A stretch of 64,000 nucleotides of DNA from JAJPXI01 sp051867655 (GTDB lineage: Bacteria > Bacillota > Clostridia > Oscillospirales > Oscillospiraceae): positions 62,001 through 126,000 of the forward strand of contig JBJDYV010000010.1 in assembly GCA_051867655.1 (NCBI GenBank). The letters are read 5' to 3'. Of the stretch, positions 41,536-49,616 are shown one piece after another (within the stretch, counting starts at the first letter, position 1; every line of letters begins with the position of its first letter). The notes beneath the pieces were generated by a model. That model did no database searches. It saw only the letters and a program-made list of their open reading frames with translations, and was not told the origin of the DNA. Both the position numbers and the translations under genes were made by a program.

Positions 41536-42420
41536 ATGCGGCTTGAGCGGCTGAAATACTTTCTGACCGTGGCGGAGACGGGCAGCTTTTCCGAGGCGGC
41601 GGAGCGCCTGTATACCACGCAGTCAGCGGTGTCCAAGCAGGTCATTGCCTTGGAAAAGGAGCTGGGTGTTTCCCTGTTTGACCGCTCCCGGCGCAGAGTG
41701 ATCCTGACCGAGCCGGGGCAGATCGTATTTTCCCACGCCCAAGGGATCGTAGAAAGCTGTGACCAGATGCTTTCCGCTGTTCAGGAGTACTGCCGCAGGA
41801 CGGGCGGAGTGCTGTCCGTGGCGTCAATCCCGGTCATGGGCCAATACGGCATTACCGAACTGGTGGGGCGTTTCCGCAAAAGTCATCCCGGCATCACCAT
41901 GTCCGTGGGAGAACTGGAAAGCAGCGAGATCCTCACTGCCCTGGAGCAGGGGCGGTATGAGATGGCTTTCATGCGTGCCGAACAGCTTCCGGACGCCGGA
42001 TATGAATGTCTGCCCCTGACCCGTGACGTCCTGGCCGCACTTCTTCCGGAGTCCCATCCCCTGGCGGATGAAAAGCAGATCTCCTTGTCTCTTTTGAAGG
42101 ACGAGCCGTTTCTTTTGCTCAACGAGGGCACTCTTCTTCACAAAATGTGCATGGACGCCTGCCGGCGCTGCGGCTTCACTCCCCGCGTGGCATATACCGG
42201 CACCCGCAATGAAAACATTGCCGAGCTGACAGCGCTGGGAATGGGAGTCTCCCTGGTCATGGAGAAATTCTATCTTTATGCGCGTCCTGCCGGTGTGCGC
42301 TGCATCCCGTTGGAAGAACATATCACCAGCACCATCGCCCTGGTACGCCTGCAAAAACACCGGCCCACTGATGCGGCGCGCCTGTTCTGGGCCTATATTC
42401 GGGATCCGCATTTTTCCTGA
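41536..42420 (+). CDS. LysR-family regulator of the ubiD operon
   Basis: A 294-residue LysR protein with the N-terminal winged helix (LKYFLTVAETGSFSEAAERL, TTQSAVSKQVIALEKELGVSLFDR) and a two-lobe effector domain from residue 90. Divergent from ubiD-ubiX-lpdD with shared regulatory DNA, it is the likely substrate-responsive activator, as in other phenolic-acid decarboxylase loci. GGAGGG lies seven bases before the ATG at 41536. Confidence 0.92.
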   Translation: MRLERLKYFLTVAETGSFSEAAERLYTTQSAVSKQVIALEKELGVSLFDRSRRRVILTEPGQIVFSHAQGIVESCDQMLSAVQEYCRRTGGVLSVASIPVMGQYGITELVGRFRKSHPGITMSVGELESSEILTALEQGRYEMAFMRAEQLPDAGYECLPLTRDVLAALLPESHPLADEKQISLSLLKDEPFLLLNEGTLLHKMCMDACRRCGFTPRVAYTGTRNENIAELTALGMGVSLVMEKFYLYARPAGVRCIPLEEHITSTIALVRLQKHRPTDAARLFWAYIRDPHFS

Positions 42421-42424
42421 AGCC

Positions 42425-42460
42425 CTACTTTAAAATAATAAAATATTAAAGTAGATTTTT
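42425..42460 (+). terminator. terminator after lysR
   Basis: CTACTTTAA (42425-42433) pairs with TTAAAGTAG (42446-42454), then TTTTT. Confidence 0.7.
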
Positions 42461-42519
42461 CGGCCATTTTGTGATTATAACGCGCTGTTTCCCCTCTTTT
42501 TCTCGTTCAAGACTCCCGC

Positions 42520-42548
42520 TTGACATACTAAAAAAATAATGCTACCAT
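42520..42548 (+). promoter_or_regulatory. promoter of the metal-uptake operon
   Basis: TTGACA (42520-42525), spacer 17, TACCAT (42543-42548). It lies about 80 bases upstream of the structured leader. Confidence 0.6.
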
Positions 42549-42628
42549 TTTATTAATCCATTAACTCACCTGCATTCCACTCTACTTGTCCGTTAATTGC
42601 ATAACGCAGGCCACGCATACAATTCAAT

Positions 42629-42765
42629 AATTCTTTCTAAGTCTCCCAGCCTTCAGAGAAATCTATGGCTGATGACCGGAACAATTTTTTGTTCCCAGCC
42701 GCAGTGCTAGAAATGGCCGCGGTGCTCCGTGTTTGAGAGGAAAGAACGATCAGGATCACTATGCC
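42629..42765 (+). promoter_or_regulatory. Moco-like riboswitch
   Basis: TTCTTTC...CTC at the 5' side pairs with GAG...AAAGAA at the 3' side as a closing helix. Between them stand CTCCCAGCC, GGCTGATGACCGG, a GGAACAA/TTGTTCC hairpin, CCCAGCCGC, a hairpin with a GAAA-type loop, GCGGTGCTCC and GAGAGGAAAGAACG, in that order. These words match my memory of the molybdenum/tungsten-cofactor riboswitch consensus. The neighbouring MoeA-like and FecCD genes agree with this. It was not scored with a covariance model. A terminator follows at 42787, so control by attenuation is likely. Confidence 0.62.
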
Positions 42766-42786
42766 TTCGCTGCACTATATTCATCT

Positions 42787-42822
42787 GTCGGTTTTGTCTT
42801 CTCAGACAAAGCCGACTTTTTG
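42787..42822 (+). terminator. riboswitch-linked intrinsic terminator
   Basis: GTCGGTTTTGTCT (42787-42799) pairs perfectly with AGACAAAGCCGAC (42804-42816), followed by TTTTT. It lies between the Moco-like leader and the first gene start at 42846, so genes are expressed only when it is bypassed. Confidence 0.85.
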
Positions 42823-42845
42823 TTTTATGACAAGGATAGGGAAAA

Positions 42846-44042
42846 ATGGCCCATCAAAATACACAAGTCCATACGCGCATCCAGCTCAAACAGGCTCAGA
42901 ATTCATCCGGTCTGCACAAAAAGGATGCCCCTCCCCCCCGGCGCAGGATGCCGATCACTGCCATACTGGCTCTGATTCTCTTCTTTCTGTTCTGGTGTTC
43001 TTTGATTTTTATCGTTCCTTACAAGCAATGGGGGTTCTCTCCCGCATTTATCTTTGAGACAGTCAAAAGGCGGTTTGAACAGCTCTTTCAATTCCTGTTC
43101 CACGGCTCGTCTCCTTTCGGTATCACGGTATACCAGTACCTGGCGGTCATTCTGGTGGGCGCGGCCCTGGCCGCGTGCGGAACGATCTTTCAGGGCAGCT
43201 TTCGCAACATGCTGGCCGGGCCGTCCACTATGGGTGTCATGTCCGGCGGCACGCTGGGACTTCTGATCTACCTGCTGGTGTTTTACTCAGCCCACACGAC
43301 CGTCACCTATTCCACCTTCGATGCGGCGGCCTATCAGGCGCGCACCTTTTTCGACATTTACGCGCGGCAGATCTTTACTCTGGCCGGCTGCTTCGGCGGT
43401 GTCGGTCTGACCATGGGCGTCTCTCTGGCGGCGGGGCGCGGCAGGCTCTCCGCTTCCACCATGATCGTCTGCGGCAGCGTGTTTTCCTCTCTGACCAGCT
43501 CCGCTATGTCGCTGGTGCAGTATTACATGATCCTGAAGGACCCGACGGACGAGCGTATTGAACTGCTGCGCGACATGAACATGGGCACCTTCGACAATAT
43601 CACTACCTGGCAGACACTTGTCATGATGGCGGTCCCGCTCCTGATCTGCCTTGCCATTTTGCTGCTCCTGCGCAACCGGTTGAATCTGCTCTCCCTGCGG
43701 GAGGACGAGGCGGCCACCATGGGTGTAAACATCTACGGCCTGCGCGTCGGGATGATCGTCATCGGTACGGTCCTGACGGCGGTAGTCGTCGCGTTCTGCG
43801 GACACATCGGCTTCCTCGGGTTTATGATCCCGCTGGTGGGGCGGAAATTCGTCGGGCCAAATATGGACAAGCTCCTGCCGGTGAGCATGCTGATCGGCGC
43901 GATTTTGCTGGTGATCGTGTTCGATATTGCGTCGATCGCCATGCTGACAAGTTATCTCAACCTGTTCACCAGCTGCATTGGAGGCCTCGTACTGCTGGTG
44001 ACGCTCCTGAAGAAAGGAGGAGATAACCGTGCAGCTGCGTAA
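42846..44042 (+). CDS. FecCD-type ABC permease 1
   Basis: A 398-residue permease of the FecCD/BtuC/MolB family with about nine membrane segments after a basic 35-residue tail. GAALAACGTIFQGSFRNMLAGPSTMGVMSGGTLG (helix 2-3) and the cytosolic coupling region EDEAATMGVNIYGLRVGMIVIG plus FCGHIGFLGFMIPLVGRKFVGPNMDKLLPVSML are clear family marks. Family members import iron siderophores, heme, cobalamin or, in MolBCA, molybdate and tungstate. It is the first gene after the terminator; AAGGATAGGG precedes the ATG. Its partner overlaps it. Confidence 0.88.
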   Translation: MAHQNTQVHTRIQLKQAQNSSGLHKKDAPPPRRRMPITAILALILFFLFWCSLIFIVPYKQWGFSPAFIFETVKRRFEQLFQFLFHGSSPFGITVYQYLAVILVGAALAACGTIFQGSFRNMLAGPSTMGVMSGGTLGLLIYLLVFYSAHTTVTYSTFDAAAYQARTFFDIYARQIFTLAGCFGGVGLTMGVSLAAGRGRLSASTMIVCGSVFSSLTSSAMSLVQYYMILKDPTDERIELLRDMNMGTFDNITTWQTLVMMAVPLLICLAILLLLRNRLNLLSLREDEAATMGVNIYGLRVGMIVIGTVLTAVVVAFCGHIGFLGFMIPLVGRKFVGPNMDKLLPVSMLIGAILLVIVFDIASIAMLTSYLNLFTSCIGGLVLLVTLLKKGGDNRAAA

Positions 44043-45183
44043 AGAAGAACTCAGGCTCAGCTGGAAGGCAGATCAGAAAAAAGAGCGGAAACGCTTTTGG
44101 ATTACGCTGGGCATTTGTTTTGCGCTTTTCCTCTTTTGTCTCTGCTTCCGGTATCACGCCTATGACTATGACGACAAGTTCTGCCCGGTGGAGTACGCGA
44201 AAAGCTACGCTCTGGCGATCCGTCTTTTGTTCGCACGGATCTTTGACACGTCCCTTTGGTATCAGAAGGACGCGGCCATCGCCGCTGTCGGCGGCAGCGT
44301 TTCTTATTACGGCGCCCTGGCCCAGCTGCGGCTGGTGCTGATGACCTTTATCGCGGGCGCAGCGGTCTCCCTTTCCGGCGCGATCTTCCAGACCGCCTAC
44401 CGCAACCCCATGGCGTCGCCGAACATCATCGGCGCTTCTGCCGGTGTCGGCCTGGGCAATGTAGTTGTCGTCATGCTCTACTCCGCCGCATGCTTTGAGC
44501 ACATCCTGCTGCGCTACAAATACTGCTACGGCTTCACCGCCATCTGCGTTCTTTTGGTCCTGCTTCTCGGCAAGATCGCCGGGTCAAAGCAGGAGAACTA
44601 CTCCATCCTCAACATGATCATGGCGGGGTCCGTCGTATCCCAGATCATCAATGTGATCACAATGTATTTCATGTATAACTTGGAGGATGAAGACCTTCTG
44701 CTTTACGAACTGATCAGTCTGGGCACCTATATCGACACCAGCGCCCTGAGCATGGTGATCTTCCTGGCGGTCATGGCCCTTTCCCTCCTGCCGGTGCTGC
44801 TGATGCGCTACCGCTTCAACGCCATCGGCATGGACAAGGCGGAAACGACCTCGCTGGGTATTTCCACAAAGGGCCTGCGGCTGGTCGGTCAGCTCTGCGG
44901 CGCGGTCATGGTGACCTGCGCCACCATCCACTGCGGACAGGTGGGCATGATCTCCATGGTGATTCCGTATATCCTGCGCCGGATCGTCGGCTCCGATTTC
45001 CGCCGTCTGGCGGTGTACAGCATTCTGATCGGCGGCGGGTTGCTGATGATGTGCCGCCTCGCCACGTCCTTTTTCCTGGTCGCGGGCGAACCGCTGCCGG
45101 TCAGCTTCCTCATTCAGCTGGTTCTGATGCCAGCGTTTATGGTGATCCTTGCCCGGCAAAGGAGGACTGCAAATGAAGCTTGA
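44029..45183 (+). CDS. FecCD-type ABC permease 2
   Basis: A 384-residue second permease of the same family but clearly distinct from the first. GAAVSLSGAIFQTAYRNPMASPNIIGASAGVGLGNVV carries the NPMASPxxIGxSxG signature, and DKAETTSLGISTKGLRLVGQLCG plus HCGQVGMISMVIPYILRRIVGSDFRRL the coupling region. It starts with GTG at 44029 after GGAGGAG and overlaps permease 1 by 14 bases; its end overlaps the ATPase gene by 11 bases. A heterodimeric permease is implied, unlike homodimeric BtuC. Confidence 0.88.
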   Translation: MQLRKEELRLSWKADQKKERKRFWITLGICFALFLFCLCFRYHAYDYDDKFCPVEYAKSYALAIRLLFARIFDTSLWYQKDAAIAAVGGSVSYYGALAQLRLVLMTFIAGAAVSLSGAIFQTAYRNPMASPNIIGASAGVGLGNVVVVMLYSAACFEHILLRYKYCYGFTAICVLLVLLLGKIAGSKQENYSILNMIMAGSVVSQIINVITMYFMYNLEDEDLLLYELISLGTYIDTSALSMVIFLAVMALSLLPVLLMRYRFNAIGMDKAETTSLGISTKGLRLVGQLCGAVMVTCATIHCGQVGMISMVIPYILRRIVGSDFRRLAVYSILIGGGLLMMCRLATSFFLVAGEPLPVSFLIQLVLMPAFMVILARQRRTANEA

Positions 45184-45961
45184 ACTGCGCAATGTCGCCT
45201 GCGGCTATGCGGGCGCGGAGCCTATCGTTAAGAACGTTAATATGGCGCTGGAAAGCGGCGATATCTGCTGTATCCTCGGCCCGAACGGCGTCGGCAAAAC
45301 AACGCTTTTCAAAACGATCCTGAACCTCCTCCCGCCGCTCAACGGCCAGGTCTGTATCGACGGCGAGAATACCAAGGGCTGGAAGCCGCAGAAGCTCTCC
45401 CGCTATATGGCTTATGTGGCCCAGGCGCACACGCCGACCTTCCCTTATCTGGTCAAAGAGGTCGCCATGATGGGCCGCCTCGGTCAGATCGGCACGATGG
45501 GACAGCCAGACCAGAAAGACCACGAGATCGTGGAGCAGGCGCTGGAGGATATGGGCATCCGCCATCTGCGCGATGTGCCCTACTCGGACATCTCCGGCGG
45601 CGAGCGTCAGCTTCTGATGATCGCCCGGGCACTGGCCCAGCAGCCGAAAATGCTCATTATGGACGAGCCGACGGCCAACCTGGACTACGGCAACATGGTA
45701 CTTGTGATGGAGAGCATCCGGCGGCTCGCGGACCAGGGCCTCTGCGTGGTGTTCACCACCCATATGCCCGATCAGGCATTTATGTGCCGGGCAAAGACAG
45801 CTCTGCTGCTGCGCGGTCAGCCCGCGATCTTCGGAGAGGCGGACGCGGTCATCACAGAGCGCAATCTTTATGAAGCGTACAACGCAAAGATTCAGATTCT
45901 GGATGTCATCGGTGCGGACGATATTCCTTTAAAGGTTGTTGTGCCGCGGCTTGGACGGTAA
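45173..45961 (+). CDS. FepC/BtuD-type ABC ATPase
   Basis: A 262-residue ATPase of the iron-siderophore/cobalamin subfamily: Walker A GPNGVGKTT, Q-loop VAQAHTPTF, signature SGGERQLLMIARAL, Walker B MLIMDEPTANLD and switch HMPDQA, where family members usually read THDPN. GGAGGAC lies ahead of the ATG at 45173. With the two permeases it makes a complete inner-membrane transporter. A second module at the right end has its ATPase beyond the window. Confidence 0.92.
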   Translation: MKLELRNVACGYAGAEPIVKNVNMALESGDICCILGPNGVGKTTLFKTILNLLPPLNGQVCIDGENTKGWKPQKLSRYMAYVAQAHTPTFPYLVKEVAMMGRLGQIGTMGQPDQKDHEIVEQALEDMGIRHLRDVPYSDISGGERQLLMIARALAQQPKMLIMDEPTANLDYGNMVLVMESIRRLADQGLCVVFTTHMPDQAFMCRAKTALLLRGQPAIFGEADAVITERNLYEAYNAKIQILDVIGADDIPLKVVVPRLGR

Positions 45962-45983
45962 ATACGAAAGGACGTGGAGCGAT

Positions 45984-46985
45984 ATGGATCAGATCATAGA
46001 GCTGGAAACGGAAGACCTCGGCTATGAGGTGCTTCCCGAAGAAGAGGCAAAGGCGGCGGGCGAGACCATCAGCGGGATCGTCCGCAACATCGAGACGGTG
46101 ATCAAGGGCAAGCACGACCAGGTGGAGCTTGTGGTGCTCTGCCTGCTGGCCGAGGGCCATGTGCTGATCGAGGACATCCCAGGCGTCGGCAAAACGAGTC
46201 TGGTCACTGCCCTGGCCAAGACCGTGGACTGCGGGTATAAGCGCATCCAGTTCACCCCCGACGTCATGCCCTCTGACGTGACCGGCTTTTCCATCTACAA
46301 CCAGAAGAGCGGCGAGTTCGAGTTCCGCCCGGGCGCGGCGATGAGCAACATCATCCTCGCGGATGAGATCAACCGTGCCTCGGCCAAGACCCAGTCCGCC
46401 ATGCTGGAGATCATGGAGGAGCGTCAGGTGACCGCCGACGGCGCGACCTACAAGCTCGAGCGGCCCTTTATGGTTCTGGCGACCCAGAACCCCATTGACT
46501 CCCTGGGTACTTACAAGCTGCCCGACGCGCAGATCGACCGTTTTATGATCAAGATCTCCCTGGGCTATCCGAACTTTGAGGACGAGATGGCCGTGATTCT
46601 CTCCGGCCGCAAGGCAAAGGCGGAAATCGCGCATACCGTGGGCGCGCAGCAGGTGGTCGATCTGATCGAACAGGCCCGCCGCGTCTGCGTGGACAAAACG
46701 GTGGCGGCCTACATCGTCCGGATCGTGGAGGCGACCCGCACCAACGCTGATATCAAGCTGGGCGCTTCCCCCCGCGGCAGCATTGCGCTGTACTGCCTGT
46801 CCCGCGCCTACGCGCTCTCCCGCGGCAGAAACTTTGTTTTGCCGGATGACGTCAAGCTTCTGGCTCCTTATGTTCTGGCGCACCGTATCATTCTGACCCA
46901 CGGCGCAAAGACGGAGAAAAAAGACCCGGCCCAGATCATTCGGACCATCGTCGGCCAGGTCGTCGTTCCGACAGGCACCAAATGA
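45984..46985 (+). CDS. MoxR-family AAA+ ATPase
   Basis: A 333-residue MoxR ATPase with Walker A GVGKTSL in HVLIEDIPGVGKTS, Walker B IILADEINRASAKTQSAMLE, sensor ATQNPIDSLGTYKLPDAQIDRFM and a C-terminal lid. MoxR proteins help insert metal cofactors or assemble complexes, usually with a von Willebrand/DUF58 partner, which follows here with an ATGA overlap. Its place immediately after the ABC ATPase (22 bases) is unusual and suggests maturation or gating of the uptake system. GGACGTGGAG supplies the ribosome site. Confidence 0.92.
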   Translation: MDQIIELETEDLGYEVLPEEEAKAAGETISGIVRNIETVIKGKHDQVELVVLCLLAEGHVLIEDIPGVGKTSLVTALAKTVDCGYKRIQFTPDVMPSDVTGFSIYNQKSGEFEFRPGAAMSNIILADEINRASAKTQSAMLEIMEERQVTADGATYKLERPFMVLATQNPIDSLGTYKLPDAQIDRFMIKISLGYPNFEDEMAVILSGRKAKAEIAHTVGAQQVVDLIEQARRVCVDKTVAAYIVRIVEATRTNADIKLGASPRGSIALYCLSRAYALSRGRNFVLPDDVKLLAPYVLAHRIILTHGAKTEKKDPAQIIRTIVGQVVVPTGTK

Positions 46986-48223
46986 GACGGGTCATCGGTA
47001 AAATACTCCATATTGCAGTCCTTGTGATCGCCTGGGTGGTCGTCGCGGCCGTTGTCATCGCCCCTGCGGTGTTTCTGAACACGGTATACGGCTATCTTCC
47101 CGCGCTGCTGCTCGCACTGCTGCTGATCGCCTCCGCTGTCAGCATGCTCGTCGTCAGCCGGAACCTTTCGGTGGAGACGGACTGCGCCGACGTACAGTGT
47201 GAGCGCGGCGAGAGCGTGAATATCAGCCTGAAGCTGGTGAACCACTGTATTCTCAGCTGTCCCAAGGCGACCGCGTATCTCTATATCTCCGATCTGTTTG
47301 GAAAAAATGACTCCACGCGCACCGTACGCTTCACCATCGGCGGCAAAGATTCTGTGGATTTCAGCTTTGGTATGGAGATGACCCACATCGGTTGCTACTC
47401 CATTGGTCTGGACCATGTGGAGGTATGGGACTTTCTCGGTATTTTCCGCCGCAAGGTGCCGGTATCCGGACGGTTCACCGCGACGGTGACGCCGCACAGA
47501 CGCGCCATGGACAACCTCCTGATTTCGGAAGAGGCGGCGGTGGAGTCCTCCGCGGAGACCAAAATTTCTGTCATCGGCGGCACCGACTATACCGGCGTGC
47601 GTGCCTATGCCCTCGGCGACCCGATGAAGCAGATCCACTGGAAGCTTTCCGCCCACACGCGGGAGTATGTGACCAAGCTGCAGGAGAGCAATTTCCAGCA
47701 GGAGTTTTCCGTGCTTCTGGATTTTGCCGCGGGGAAAAATCCCAACCACGAGCAGCTGATGGATCTGAACGACTGCCTGATTGAAACGGCGCTGAGCCTG
47801 GTGACCGAGGTAACGGCACAGGACGCGAGCTGCTCGCTGCTGTACAGTGACAAGTCAAACGCCGTGACAAAGGTGATGCCGTCGGGTCAGGACGACGATG
47901 TGGAGCTGATCCGCTCCTTTGCCGGTATTACGCCGGAGCCCGGCGCTGAATTCCCGGATGCCTGCAGTCTTTTGCAGCAGGAGGCCCAGGCATCGAGCCG
48001 CAGCAGCAATGTGCTGCTGGTGACGAGCCAGATCACCACCGACCTGGTGCATGAGCTGATCCGCACCAAGCAGCAGCGCCGCTCGCCGGAGCTCTGGTTC
48101 GTGGTCCCCGCAGAGTGGTCGGATCGTGAGCTGGAGACGGCATGCCGGCCGCTGAAACAGCTGGACGACGCGGATATTCCGTATTTCACCGTGAGTACCG
48201 CGGTCAACCAGACCGCAAAGTAA
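46982..48223 (+). CDS. DUF58 protein, MoxR partner
   Basis: A 413-residue protein with two membrane helices at the N-terminus (about 7-55), an extracytoplasmic beta segment, and a cytosolic DUF58 domain marked by YTGVRAYALGDPMKQIHWKLSAH (residues 200-222), related to the von Willebrand type A fold. It overlaps moxR by four bases. The MoxR-DUF58-DUF4129/transglutaminase trio is widely conserved; no transglutaminase core is obvious in the third member here. The role within a transporter operon is not known. Confidence 0.88.
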   Translation: MRRVIGKILHIAVLVIAWVVVAAVVIAPAVFLNTVYGYLPALLLALLLIASAVSMLVVSRNLSVETDCADVQCERGESVNISLKLVNHCILSCPKATAYLYISDLFGKNDSTRTVRFTIGGKDSVDFSFGMEMTHIGCYSIGLDHVEVWDFLGIFRRKVPVSGRFTATVTPHRRAMDNLLISEEAAVESSAETKISVIGGTDYTGVRAYALGDPMKQIHWKLSAHTREYVTKLQESNFQQEFSVLLDFAAGKNPNHEQLMDLNDCLIETALSLVTEVTAQDASCSLLYSDKSNAVTKVMPSGQDDDVELIRSFAGITPEPGAEFPDACSLLQQEAQASSRSSNVLLVTSQITTDLVHELIRTKQQRRSPELWFVVPAEWSDRELETACRPLKQLDDADIPYFTVSTAVNQTAK

Positions 48224-48236
48224 GGAGCAAATTTCC

Positions 48237-49550
48237 ATGGGGCAGTATCTGAAAAATTCCATCGCAGATTTTGTGCTCTGCACCTGCATCACACTTGCTC
48301 TGGTTCCGGCGGTCTGCTCCGGCTTTGTGCTGACCGACGCACTGAGCGGCAGCGTGATCGCAGTCCTTTTGCTGAGCGCGGTCCTGACCTTTTTACTAGT
48401 TCTGCTTTCCCGCAGCCGGAAAGCAACCTGGCTGGGCATTGCCGCCGCGTTCGTACTGGCGGTGGTCGGCCTTGTCTACATCAATGTTTATCGCCCGTTC
48501 ACCGATGAAACGGCGAACAGCGCCTTTATCTTTGTGCTGGTCCAGGTGATCACCGCAGTACTGGTCTGGCTTTTGACCCGCTCCCGGCCCGGCACCGTGG
48601 TGCTGTTTCTGATCGGAACCATCCTCTGCGCCGGCGCGCACTTCCTGCAATTCCCGATCCCGGCGTGGTGTCTCTTTTTATTCCTGCTCGCGGTCTCCGC
48701 CTCCTTCCTGTACCGGGTCTACACCGTGTCCCTGCAGAAGGCGGACATCATCAGCGGCAGCCAAAAAACCTATCTCAGGCAGACGGCCATTGTGGCCATG
48801 ATTGTTATGCTGCTGGCCGGCGGCGTCTTCTTCGGCGTCGTGCGGCCGCTGAACCCGCCGACACTGGAGCTGAAGCTCATTACCGTTTTGAAATCCATGC
48901 AGCAGCTGGACCGTCTCGGTGTCTCCAGCACGGAGATCGTTCTGGACCCGAATCTGGAGTCCGCAGAGGAACCGGAGGATGAGGAAAAAGGCAACGAGGA
49001 AAATGAGGAGGAGTCCGACAGCCCGCAGGGTGTGAACGATATCCCCCAGACGAGCCTGACCGAGTCGATCCGGGAAAATGTCACCTCCGCGGTGCAGCAG
49101 ACATGGGCGGCAGTGCGCTACGACCAACACAATTTCCAGTGGCTTTGGCTTCTGCTTCTGATCCCTGCGGCAATCGCAGCGGCCTACCTTTGGCGCTTCG
49201 AGCACCGGAAACGCTGGCGGAAACGGGTACAGGCCCTTCCCCGTGAATGTGCCGTCGTCAACTACTACCGCTATTTTTTGAAGCGTCTCAGCCGTCTGGG
49301 GCTGAAGCGGTCCGAAAATGCCACGCTGCGGGAGTACGCCGCGCTCAACGAGGTTCAGCTTCAGCCCTTTGAAGGAGAGGACTGCCGCTTCGCTGATCTG
49401 ACCGCCACCTATGAAAGCGTCCTGTACGGCCGCCACCGCGTCACCGACCGGGAATACGCGGCGTATGAGGCATTCTTTGACGGGTTTTATCCGGGCCTGA
49501 AAAAGGAACTCGGCCCCGTCCGCTATTGGCTGAAAGCCTTCCAATACTGA
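48237..49550 (+). CDS. membrane protein with DUF4129-like C-terminus
   Basis: A 437-residue protein. Six or seven membrane segments lie at about 10-190, then an acidic extracytoplasmic region (EEPEDEEKGNEENEEESD, about 245-262), a further helix near 300-320 and a cytosolic C-terminal domain containing ENATLREYAALNEV and ADLTATYESVLYGRHRVTDRE, similar to DUF4129 domains that end transglutaminase-like membrane proteins. The central transglutaminase catalytic triad is missing. It starts 13 bases after the DUF58 gene, after AAGGAG. It completes the MoxR gene trio. Confidence 0.75.
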   Translation: MGQYLKNSIADFVLCTCITLALVPAVCSGFVLTDALSGSVIAVLLLSAVLTFLLVLLSRSRKATWLGIAAAFVLAVVGLVYINVYRPFTDETANSAFIFVLVQVITAVLVWLLTRSRPGTVVLFLIGTILCAGAHFLQFPIPAWCLFLFLLAVSASFLYRVYTVSLQKADIISGSQKTYLRQTAIVAMIVMLLAGGVFFGVVRPLNPPTLELKLITVLKSMQQLDRLGVSSTEIVLDPNLESAEEPEDEEKGNEENEEESDSPQGVNDIPQTSLTESIRENVTSAVQQTWAAVRYDQHNFQWLWLLLLIPAAIAAAYLWRFEHRKRWRKRVQALPRECAVVNYYRYFLKRLSRLGLKRSENATLREYAALNEVQLQPFEGEDCRFADLTATYESVLYGRHRVTDREYAAYEAFFDGFYPGLKKELGPVRYWLKAFQY

Positions 49551-49616
49551 TAATTAAAGCGTGAGCTTTGATTATAGAATAATGTTCCCCAAAACTGATA
49601 AAAGGAGAAAAACACC

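Noticed and set aside
42660..42700. Fluoride riboswitch, because of the GCTGATGAC word
   Set aside because: The other fluoride-class words are missing, while several further words fit the Moco class in the right order.
42745..42770. B12-box-like TCAGGATCACTATGCC in the leader
   Set aside because: It matches the B12 box only partly and the rest of a cobalamin aptamer is absent.
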